A stretch of DNA of 7,439 nt, from contig JBBIRT010000148.1 in assembly GCA_037441725.1 (NCBI GenBank), positions 1-7,439 of the forward strand, read 5' to 3'. A program made the position numbers and the translations under genes. Positions 1 through 6,136 of the stretch are shown here, piece after piece (positions within the stretch are counted from its first letter, which is position 1; each line of letters begins with the position of its first letter). Source of the stretch: JBBIRT01 sp037441725 (GTDB lineage Bacteria > Desulfobacterota > BSN033 > UBA1163). The notes below the pieces were generated by a model that saw only the letters and a list, made by a program, of their open reading frames with translations, did not search any database and was not told the DNA's origin.

Positions 1-417
1 AGGGTGATTATTGAGAGTAAATGGGGTTTGGGTGAGGGGGTGGTGAGTGGGGGGGAGAGTGTGGATTGGTTTGGGGTGGAGAAGAGGGGTTTAGAGATTG
101 TGGAGAGGAGGGTAGGGAGGAAGGAGAGGCAGGTCATGAGAGGGGAGAGGGGGGTGGTATGGGGGGAGGTGCCATTGGAGAGGCAGACCGTTTCGTCATT
201 AAGGGATGAGGAGATTAGGGAGATTGCGAGGTTATCGATGAGGCTTGAGAGTGAGTTAGGTTCTCCTCAGGATGTGGAGTGGGCCATTGAGAGGGGTCGT
301 TCCCATTCCAACCATCTCTTTCTCCTTCAAACCCGGCCTGCAAAGATTGCGATGAAGAAACCAAAATCTACTGCTGAGTATCTTGCTGATTTAATGGCTA
401 AAAGTTTTAAACTATAA
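1..417 (+). CDS. PEP synthase-like ATP-binding subunit (PPDK_N), C-terminal part
   Basis: The reading frame is open from base 1, so the gene starts upstream; the GTG at position 4 lies inside a conserved block and is not a start. Visible are 138 residues ending in TAA. Family landmarks of the pyruvate phosphate dikinase/PEP synthase ATP-binding domain are clear: IIESKWGLGEGVVSG near the left edge, then EIVERRVGRKERQV, SLRDEEIREIARL, the acidic strand PQDVEWAIE and the closing LFLLQTRPA. A tail of about 28 residues follows, after which the protein stops, with no phosphohistidine or PEP-binding domain. Proteins of this kind bind ATP and pass the beta phosphate to a histidine on a partner domain. 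That partner is the next gene, 88 bases downstream. The stretch before residue 60 departs from the family at places such as SVDWF, where S/T-P-D-x-F is usual, and is nearly free of cytosine. The best parallel is the small ATP-binding subunit of phenylphosphate synthase. Family placement is firm; substrate is unknown. Confidence 0.85.
   Translation, partial: RVIIESKWGLGEGVVSGGESVDWFGVEKRGLEIVERRVGRKERQVMRGERGVVWGEVPLERQTVSSLRDEEIREIARLSMRLESELGSPQDVEWAIERGRSHSNHLFLLQTRPAKIAMKKPKSTAEYLADLMAKSFKL
23..55 (+). other. G-quadruplex-like run of G tracts
   Basis: Four G tracts lie close together at 23-26, 30-32, 36-40 and 49-55, with loops of 3, 3 and 8 bases. This nearly meets the usual G-quadruplex pattern, though the last loop is one base too long. 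It lies inside the coding sequence on the coding strand. It may simply follow from the strong G bias of this stretch, so a biological role is doubtful. Confidence 0.3.
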
Positions 418-449
418 AACCCCTTTCTAACCTCTCATATGTGGTCAAA

Positions 450-463
450 TTAAATCGATTTAA
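450..463. promoter_or_regulatory. Perfect 14-bp palindrome between the two dikinase genes
   Basis: TTAAATCGATTTAA reads the same on both strands. After a small internal loop the symmetry continues with TCAA (445-448) and TTGA (466-469). It has no loop at its centre and no following T run, so it looks more like a site for a dimeric DNA-binding protein than a terminator. It lies in the 88-base gap between the ATP-binding subunit and its partner. An AT-rich palindrome of this length can also arise by chance. Confidence 0.3.
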
Positions 464-505
464 ACTTGAGGGGAGGCGGGGTGGGACGGAAATGGAGGGT
501 ATAAA

Positions 506-2218
506 ATGGGTGAGCAAAAAGCAGGAAGTGTAAAATTATGGGATGCCGTACCAGGATATGATTTTAATGAAGAGATTGATGTCCCTGAAATGCATTCTTA
601 TTTCCATGATGGGGTCCATAGTGTCCCACGTCTGACACCGATGTATAGCTGGTTTTACGGGAGGTATAACCCATTTGGTTCTCAGTATGCCTGTGAAATG
701 CTGAGTATCCCTAAATGCAAGGGTTGGTCTCAAAAGATAAAGGATGGCTCTACCTATGTGGCCATGCACATCATCAGGGATGAGGCAGAGGTTGAAAGAA
801 GAAGGGCAAGATTTAAAGAGGCATTGATCCCTTGGATTAAGGATTTCGATGGATTATGGGAAGGTTATAAGAAAGAGTTAATGACCCTCTATGGCCAATT
901 AAAATCTTTGGATCTGGATAAGGCGACCAATATAGATCTCCTCCATCACTTATGGGATATGATCAGTGCCTATCGCAGGATGTGGGAGATCCATTTCTTA
1001 GGAATGTATGTTTCGATGAGTGCCATTTCATTGCTTGAAGGATTAGTTGCTCGCTATGGGCTCACGGTTGAAAGCCCTGAGTTCCAAAATATGATCCGGG
1101 GATTCGACAATAAAGCCTTTCAGGTGGATAGGCAATTATGGGAGTTCAGCCAAAAGGCCATCAGGGATGGCCTCTCAGATATATTTAAAAATCATAAAGC
1201 AGAAGAGGTAATGCCCAAGCTCGAAGGGAGTGAAGCAGGAAGAAGATGGAAGAAAGATTTCTATGAGTTCCTTCAAATAGAAGGATGGAGGATGGTTCGA
1301 ATGATGGACTTTAATGAGCCCTATTGGCTTGAAGACCCATCCGCAGCCATCTCAGTGATCCAGACCTTTATTAAGAAAGGGGCTGGTTATGACCTGGATG
1401 AAGTGAGGTTNNNNNNNNNNAAGCTGGTTGAGGAGCGAGAGAGGGCAATTGAAAATTTACTCAAAAAGGTACCGGATGAAGAAAAAGATTGGTTCAGGGC
1501 TCTGATCGATTTGGGTGGAAAGGCGAGCTCGTATAGTGAAGAGCATGATCTTTACTGTGAGTTATACCTTCATGCCTTGGTTCGCCGCGGTCTCCTGGGC
1601 ATTGGGAGAAGACTCGTTCAAGCTGGAACGATTGATCGGCCCGATGATACACTCTTCCTCAATCCTGATGAGATTGAACAGGTCATGCTCGCTCCAGAGT
1701 TCCATAAACTCCAATATATTGCAAACAGACGTCGAGCCCAATGGGAAGAGTTGAAGTTTAAGGAGACTCCCCCGGTCTTTACAGAGAGGGCTAATTTTAA
1801 TGAAGCCGTTGGGATGGATCTCATCCCTTCAGAGGATGTCATTATCATGAAGCTTGTGGTAGGGGAGATGCCCCGAGTAAGACCTGAGTTGAAAGCTGAC
1901 CTTTATGGAGTTTGCGGAGCTCCAGGGGTAGCCGAAGGTCCAGCAAGAGTCATTATTACTTATGAGCAATTGAAAGAAGTTAAACCTGGTGAGATCCTGG
2001 TCTGTCCGGGTACGAACCCTGCATGGACTCCTGTTTTTGGACTGATCAAAGCGGTGATTGCAGATAGAGGTGGAACCCTCAGTCATACCGCCATCGTGGG
2101 TCGCGAGTATGGGATACCCACTATTGTCAATAGTTTTGAAGGAACAGCAAAAATCAAGACAGGAATGAGAATCAAGGTTGATGCCACTGAAGGGGCCATC
2201 TACTTTTTAGACAAATAA
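506..2218 (+). CDS. Dikinase large subunit with phosphohistidine domain, phenylphosphate synthase-like
   Basis: This 570-residue protein starts at ATG 506, six bases after GGAGGG (494-499). Residues 1 to about 460 form a charged, probably helical region with no recognised catalytic motif (for example YSWFYGRYNPFGSQY near residue 50). Residues 466 to about 566 are a PEP-utilising mobile (swivel) domain: LYGVCGAPGVAEGPARV, then ILVCPGTNPAWTPVF, then GGTLSHTAIVGREYGIPTIV, with the phosphate-carrying His527. The PEP/pyruvate-binding barrel that follows this domain in PEP synthase is missing. With the upstream ATP-binding subunit the order is ATP domain, substrate region, His domain. This is as in phenylphosphate synthase (phenol + ATP + H2O to phenylphosphate + AMP + Pi) and rifampin phosphotransferase. 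The long N-terminal region is therefore the likely acceptor-binding part (inference). Ten N at 1411-1420 hide about four residues near 302-305 but keep the frame. The acceptor could be a phenol, another hydroxylated compound or something unknown. Confidence 0.85.
   Translation: MGEQKAGSVKLWDAVPGYDFNEEIDVPEMHSYFHDGVHSVPRLTPMYSWFYGRYNPFGSQYACEMLSIPKCKGWSQKIKDGSTYVAMHIIRDEAEVERRRARFKEALIPWIKDFDGLWEGYKKELMTLYGQLKSLDLDKATNIDLLHHLWDMISAYRRMWEIHFLGMYVSMSAISLLEGLVARYGLTVESPEFQNMIRGFDNKAFQVDRQLWEFSQKAIRDGLSDIFKNHKAEEVMPKLEGSEAGRRWKKDFYEFLQIEGWRMVRMMDFNEPYWLEDPSAAISVIQTFIKKGAGYDLDEVRXXXXKLVEERERAIENLLKKVPDEEKDWFRALIDLGGKASSYSEEHDLYCELYLHALVRRGLLGIGRRLVQAGTIDRPDDTLFLNPDEIEQVMLAPEFHKLQYIANRRRAQWEELKFKETPPVFTERANFNEAVGMDLIPSEDVIIMKLVVGEMPRVRPELKADLYGVCGAPGVAEGPARVIITYEQLKEVKPGEILVCPGTNPAWTPVFGLIKAVIADRGGTLSHTAIVGREYGIPTIVNSFEGTAKIKTGMRIKVDATEGAIYFLDK
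1411..1420. other. Assembly gap of 10 N inside the dikinase large subunit
   Basis: Ten undetermined bases interrupt the coding sequence. Together with the two preceding bases they equal four codons, and the same frame is open on both sides. The stated length is therefore compatible with an intact gene, although ten N can be a placeholder of arbitrary size. Confidence 0.95.
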
Positions 2219-2251
2219 AGATCTCAGACCCTTCATTTGTCATTGTCGAAA

Positions 2252-2325
2252 CTTGTATCGAGGCTCGTCTATGGATCCTGGGTATGTGTGCTACTCTTTA
2301 AACGAGTTTCCTACTTCGATACGAG
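2252..2325. repeat. Imperfect inverted repeat around a GTATCGA core
   Basis: CTTGTATCGAGG (2252-2263) and CTTCGATACGAG (2314-2325) are inverted copies matching at 10 of 12 positions, 50 bases apart. The same 180-base gap (2219-2398) has two direct repeats: AACCATAACC at 2332-2341 and 2371-2380, and AGACCCTTC at 2226-2234 and 2345-2353. No run of T follows the right arm, so it is not a convincing terminator. It may be a remnant of a dispersed intergenic repeat. No promoter is evident here. Confidence 0.35.
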
Positions 2326-2398
2326 CATCGCAACCATAACCATGAGACCCTTCCCTTAAACGGGCTTATTAACCATAACCTTTACCGAGGAGTTATAG

Positions 2399-3142
2399 AT
2401 GAGACTTAAAGACAAGGTGGCCATTGTAACCGGGGCGGCGAGAGGATTGGGGCAGACCTTTTCCTTAGCTCTTGCAAAGGAGGGGGCTATGGTGATGGTG
2501 GTCGATATTGCCGACCTCGAAAGGACAGTGAAGGAGATTGAATCTTCAGGTGGGGTCGTTAAACCTTTTAGAGCAGATGTTTCTAATGAAAAAGATACCC
2601 TGGAGATGGCAGAAGAAACTTTTAAATCATTTGGAAGGATTGATATCCTGGTCAATAATGCAGCCATTATATACGGTCTCACTCGAAAACCTTTCTTTGA
2701 GATCGATCCTCAGGAATGGGATCGAGTGATGAGGGTTAACGTCAAAGGCCCCTGGCTCTGCACCAAGGCTGTGTTTCCTTATATGAAACAACAAGGGAAG
2801 GGAAAAATCATCAACCTTTCATCGGAAACCTTCTTTACAGGTTCTCATGGTTTTGTCCACTATGTGGCCTCAAAGGGAGGGGTGGTTGGGTTGACCCGAG
2901 CCCTTTCCGTTGAATTGGGACCATATCAGATTAATGTCAATGCCATTGCTCCTGGTTTTACAGATACTGAAGCAAGCCGGTCGATCGCTGATGTCACACA
3001 ATACGATGTCACTCGGACTCCTTTAGGTCGATTACAACAACCGAACGATCTTATTGGGGCCATGATCTTTCTTGCATCCGATGAGAGTGACTTTGTCACG
3101 GGTCAAACCCTTTTGGTGGATGGGGGGAGGGTGATGCATTAA
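2399..3142 (+). CDS. Short-chain dehydrogenase/reductase, FabG-like
   Basis: A complete 247-residue classical SDR, the usual length for the family. Start ATG 2399 follows GAGGAG (2387-2392) by six bases. Motifs appear in order: the nucleotide-binding TGAARGLG at residues 11-18; Asp36 at the end of the second strand, which favours NAD(H) over NADP(H); Asp60; NNAA at 86-89; Asn114; Ser142; and the catalytic Tyr155 and Lys159 in YVASK. The protein ends in the family-typical LLVDGGRVMH. It should interconvert an alcohol and a ketone, for example a hydroxyacyl-CoA or a cyclic alcohol, in the cytoplasm. It resembles 3-oxoacyl-ACP reductases, but the catabolic neighbours argue for a degradative oxidation (inference). 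It lies 180 bases after the dikinase subunit and 36 bases before the binding-protein gene, so it is probably co-transcribed with the latter. The fold and chemistry are certain; the substrate is not. Confidence 0.95.
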   Translation: MRLKDKVAIVTGAARGLGQTFSLALAKEGAMVMVVDIADLERTVKEIESSGGVVKPFRADVSNEKDTLEMAEETFKSFGRIDILVNNAAIIYGLTRKPFFEIDPQEWDRVMRVNVKGPWLCTKAVFPYMKQQGKGKIINLSSETFFTGSHGFVHYVASKGGVVGLTRALSVELGPYQINVNAIAPGFTDTEASRSIADVTQYDVTRTPLGRLQQPNDLIGAMIFLASDESDFVTGQTLLVDGGRVMH

Positions 3143-3178
3143 AAATCTTAAAATCTTAAAGAAAGGAGGGAGAGGAAG

Positions 3179-4546
3179 ATGAAGGTGGGAAAAAGGGTGG
3201 GAAAAAGTATTATTCCAGTCACATTAATGAGGGTATTGTTGGTTCTTTTTATTATTAACGGTGGTCTTTATTTGGTCCAATATGCAACAGCCAAAGAAGT
3301 CCCCAAAGAGATTCGGATTGGTGATGTGGTCTCCTATACAGGTCCTTATGCAGGTTTTGGTTTTAATTCATTTGGAGTAGAAGCAGCAGTTGAAGATATC
3401 AACAAATTGGGAGGAATATATATAAAAGAGTATGGAAAGAGAATACCCGTTAGATGGATCACCAGAGATGTAGCCAGTGACCCTTTGAAAGTAGCCCCCC
3501 TTACAGAGGACTTGATTCTCCGCGAAAAGATAAACTTTATTGGACCTGGGCTGGAGGTTCCAACAATGCGTCAAGGTACTGCCATGATGGCTGATAAATA
3601 TAAGATCCCTGCCGTTTATGGGGTCGGTCCTTTTGAGTCATGGATGGCCATGAAGCAGTCAGCAGGGGCAACCTGGAAATATAGTTTCACCTATGGTCCA
3701 GGGATTGCCGCACCACGCGAGAAGGGAGACTTCCGATATGGGGATCCTGGATATTTGATGTTACCCACTTGGTTTGGCGCTCTGGGTACGCATGCTGCCA
3801 AGACCAATAAAAAGGTGGCTGCCTTTGCTCTTGATGATGCCGATGGCAGAGCTTGGTATATGGTGTTTACAGGAGCAGCGGCAAAGGAGGGTTATGATTG
3901 TTACCGTGCTGGAGAACAATTTGGCATCTATCCTGAGGGAACTACCGACTTCACCCCCATCATAAAAGAGTGGATGAAATATGGTTGCGAAATACTGTGG
4001 GGTAACTGTCCCGGGCCTGATTTTGGAATATTATGGAAGCAGTGTCATGTTCTGGGATTTAAACCCAAACTGGTTTTCTCCACTCGAGCAGCAATGCATT
4101 ACCGGGATATTTCCTCTTGGGGAGGTGACTTGCCAAATGGGGTGGGTGCAGAGGTTTATTGGGCCCCTACGATTAAAGATGCCAGGGGGATAGGTGACAC
4201 AACCCCCCAGTCCTTAGCAGAAAGATGGTATAAAGCAAAAAAAGAGCCATTTACCCAGGGTGTGGGTTATCAATATCAGGCAGCCCAAGTTCTCTTTGAT
4301 GCAATTGAGAGGGCTGGGACCCTTAACCCTGATGCGGTTCTTAAAGCCATCAGTGAAACCGATGTCATTACCCTGGGTGGGCGCTTCGTTTTTGAAAAAG
4401 GGACACAGTTTTATGCAATGCCATGTGCCCTTGCTCAGTGGCGAAAGACTGACAAACCATGGAAATGGGAGGCACCGGTTGTCTTTTCCTATAATAAAAA
4501 CATGCCGGCGACAGCTGAATTCATATTTCCTATGCCATATGAATAA
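3179..4546 (+). CDS. Periplasmic substrate-binding protein of an ABC transporter, LivK-type
   Basis: A complete 455-residue protein. ATG 3179 sits eight bases after AGGAGGG (3164-3170). The N-terminus is a signal peptide: basic residues 2-9, a hydrophobic stretch at about 11-33, and a likely signal peptidase I cut after Ala-Thr-Ala38. The mature protein opens with EIRIGDVVSYTGPYAGFG and then AVEDINKLGGI, typical of the branched-chain amino acid type (Peripla_BP_6). Later blocks such as GEQFGIYPEGTTDFTPII also fit. In this superfamily, ligands include amino acids, amides and aromatic or other carboxylic acids, so the name LivK is structural only. No permease or ATPase gene for the transporter lies in the window, so the partners must be elsewhere or just outside. 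The gene ends before a strong terminator, making it the last gene of the SDR operon. A ligand linked to the dikinase pathway is inference. Confidence 0.93.
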   Translation: MKVGKRVGKSIIPVTLMRVLLVLFIINGGLYLVQYATAKEVPKEIRIGDVVSYTGPYAGFGFNSFGVEAAVEDINKLGGIYIKEYGKRIPVRWITRDVASDPLKVAPLTEDLILREKINFIGPGLEVPTMRQGTAMMADKYKIPAVYGVGPFESWMAMKQSAGATWKYSFTYGPGIAAPREKGDFRYGDPGYLMLPTWFGALGTHAAKTNKKVAAFALDDADGRAWYMVFTGAAAKEGYDCYRAGEQFGIYPEGTTDFTPIIKEWMKYGCEILWGNCPGPDFGILWKQCHVLGFKPKLVFSTRAAMHYRDISSWGGDLPNGVGAEVYWAPTIKDARGIGDTTPQSLAERWYKAKKEPFTQGVGYQYQAAQVLFDAIERAGTLNPDAVLKAISETDVITLGGRFVFEKGTQFYAMPCALAQWRKTDKPWKWEAPVVFSYNKNMPATAEFIFPMPYE

Positions 4547-4568
4547 AATTAATTTCTTAAAATCTTAT

Positions 4569-4603
4569 AGGGCTTGATCGAGAAATCGGATTCAAGCCCT
4601 TTT
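4569..4603 (+). terminator. Intrinsic terminator after the binding-protein gene
   Basis: AGGGCTTGA (4569-4577) pairs perfectly with TCAAGCCCT (4592-4600) to give a nine-pair stem. Inside it, CGA and TCG enclose a GAAA tetraloop (4582-4585). The right arm runs into TTTT (4600-4603). The hairpin begins 22 bases after the stop codon of the binding protein and closes that transcription unit. Confidence 0.85.
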
Positions 4604-4649
4604 CCAATTTTACTCTTAAATTTATATTACCTTAATCCAGCGATAAAAG

Positions 4650-4708
4650 CGTCACCCTGAATTTATTTTCAGACTCTCACGAGGCCCTGAAACAGGTTCA
4701 GGATGGGA
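4650..4708. repeat. Degenerate palindromic intergenic repeat (REP-like)
   Basis: The left half (about 4652-4672, containing CACCCTGAATTTATTTTCAG) and the right half (about 4684-4706, containing CCTGAAACAGGTTCAGG) are imperfect inverted copies around a short centre, CTC-TCAC-GAG (4675-4684). The arms differ at a few places and by one inserted T. The CCCTGAA...TTCAGG layout matches a type of dispersed palindrome common in intergenic regions of proteobacteria (general knowledge, not checked against this genome). It lies between the terminator and the next promoter and codes for nothing. Confidence 0.55.
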
Positions 4709-4754
4709 GAGAAATGATATTTTCACACAATTATTACTAGATTTAAGGATATAC

Positions 4755-4783
4755 TTGTGATTTTGAAAATTATTTGAGATAAT
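4755..4783 (+). promoter_or_regulatory. Sigma70-type promoter of the acyl-CoA dehydrogenase gene
   Basis: TTGTGA (4755-4760, four of six consensus bases) and GATAAT (4778-4783, five of six) are spaced by 17 bases, and TGA just upstream of the -10 gives an extended -10 element. The surroundings are AT-rich. Transcription should begin near 4790, leaving a short leader before the start codon at 4821. No clear operator is seen beside it. Confidence 0.6.
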
Positions 4784-4808
4784 GTTCTCCATCAAGATGA
4801 CCAAGAAA

Positions 4809-4817
4809 GGGGGGGAG
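4809..4817 (+). promoter_or_regulatory. Ribosome binding site that fixes the start at 4821
   Basis: The purine run GGGGGGGAG lies directly before ATG 4821. The other in-frame ATG, at 4782, overlaps the promoter -10 box and has no Shine-Dalgarno sequence. It would lie upstream of the predicted transcript start. The site therefore favours 4821. Confidence 0.6.
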
Positions 4818-4820
4818 AAA

Positions 4821-6056
4821 ATGTCTGATCATACCTATTTAGATGTCTTCATTAAAGAAGAGGATCGTATGGCAAAGGAGATGTTTCGTAATTTTGTTGA
4901 AAAAGAGATCATGCCGGTTCGTCAGAAGATAGATGATGATAAAGAACATAAGATTGTAAGTAAAATTCTTCAGGGTCTGACAGATTTAGGGGTTCAAAGG
5001 GCAGCCTTTCCAAAAGAGTATGGAGGTGGGGGAAGCAAATCAATTGTTTCTGCGGCCATCATGCATGAGGAACTTGCACGAGGGGATAGTGGAGTGGCCA
5101 CAGCCGCAACAGTCACAACATGGGCATTCCTTCCTGCAATCATTGCGGGTAATAAAACAGTCTTAGATCGTTTTGCACCTGAGTTCTGTGGGGATCAACT
5201 AAAGATGGGATGCTTTGCTATGACTGAGCCAGGTGGAGCTCACGGTGGAGGGGGGTGTGATATAGAAAATCCATCACTCCATGGTCAAAAGATTAGAACC
5301 TTTGCAAAATTGGAAGGGGAGGAATGGGTGGTCAATGGTCAAAAATCATGGGCCTCCAATTGTGGGGTGGCCGATGCTTATTGCGTGCTCTGTACCACTG
5401 ATCCGAATTTGGGTGATGAAGGGATTGCCCTGATCTACATGCCCAAAGAAGTTAAAGGCCTCTCTTTTGGAAAATTTGAAAAGAAGGTTGGGATGGCAGG
5501 GGATCATAATTGTGATATGTTTATGGACAATGTAAGGGTGCCAAAGGGGTTTCGAGCCGCAGGACCAGGAGTGGATGCAGAATTAATGCACAACAATGTC
5601 ATTGCAGCAAGAATCCTTACTGGAGCACTGGCAGTGGGAAATGCACAAGGGGCTTTTGAAACGGTATTAAAATTTACAGGGGAAAGGATTGTAGCAGATC
5701 GTCCAATTCGCCAGCATTCCATCTGCGCGGGGATCTTGGCCGATATGGCCATTGGTATTGAAACAGCCAGGAATTATTATCTGTCAGCAGCGTATATGTA
5801 TGATCATCCAGAGACCTATGGTCCACCTATATCAAATTTTATGCTCTCCAGGGCAAGCATTGCAAAGGTTTATGCCGCTGATGTGGCTGTGATGGTAACC
5901 AATAAAGCCATGGAGCTGATGGGGTCTTATGGTTATGTGCGAGATTATGATGTGGAGAAATATTGGCGGGATTGTAAGATCATTCAGCTTTGGGAAGGGG
6001 GTGCTCAGTTAGGACGTTTCGACGTCTGCCGGGGTTATTATGATTGCAATTTGTAA
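4821..6056 (+). CDS. Acyl-CoA dehydrogenase
   Basis: With the start at ATG 4821 the protein is 411 residues and begins MSDHTYLDVF. An in-frame ATG at 4782 would add 13 residues but is unlikely given the promoter and ribosome site. FAD-dependent acyl-CoA dehydrogenases make an alpha-beta double bond in an acyl-CoA and pass electrons to electron-transfer flavoprotein. Family blocks are present: FPKEYGGGG (63-71), CFAMTEP (131-137), WVVNGQKSWASN (169-180), GYVRDYDVEKYWRDCKI near the end and WEGG with the probable catalytic base Glu392, matching the YEGT motif of medium-chain enzymes. Between TEP and the FAD/substrate strand is an enlarged glycine-rich segment (GGAHGGGGCDIENP, 138-151), where most relatives have a short xAGSD turn. 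The gene is monocistronic by appearance, with its own promoter and a convergent LysR gene downstream. No ETF genes are present. The acyl substrate is unknown; an alicyclic, aromatic side-chain or fatty acyl-CoA would all fit. Confidence 0.95.
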   Translation: MSDHTYLDVFIKEEDRMAKEMFRNFVEKEIMPVRQKIDDDKEHKIVSKILQGLTDLGVQRAAFPKEYGGGGSKSIVSAAIMHEELARGDSGVATAATVTTWAFLPAIIAGNKTVLDRFAPEFCGDQLKMGCFAMTEPGGAHGGGGCDIENPSLHGQKIRTFAKLEGEEWVVNGQKSWASNCGVADAYCVLCTTDPNLGDEGIALIYMPKEVKGLSFGKFEKKVGMAGDHNCDMFMDNVRVPKGFRAAGPGVDAELMHNNVIAARILTGALAVGNAQGAFETVLKFTGERIVADRPIRQHSICAGILADMAIGIETARNYYLSAAYMYDHPETYGPPISNFMLSRASIAKVYAADVAVMVTNKAMELMGSYGYVRDYDVEKYWRDCKIIQLWEGGAQLGRFDVCRGYYDCNL

Positions 6057-6136
6057 ATATATCAAAGGGAACCTGTTTATCTCTGAAAGCTGCTAAGAAA
6101 ATAGGAATTGGGATCGTTTATAACTTTTCAATTTTT

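Noticed and set aside
4..6. GTG as start codon of the first gene
   Set aside because: It lies within the conserved I-I-E-S-x-W-G-L-G-E block and the frame is open to base 1; the gene simply begins outside the window.
536..769. Minus-strand reading frame inside the dikinase large subunit, and similar antisense frames at 1618-1848, 1829-2086, 2356-2682, 3368-3574 and 5504-5752
   Set aside because: They lie opposite strongly conserved genes, show no recognisable motifs and have no supporting ribosome sites.
3142..3160. Tandem AAAATCTTA-type repeat before the binding-protein gene
   Set aside because: Two short A/T-rich copies only; too little to call a repeat element or regulatory site.
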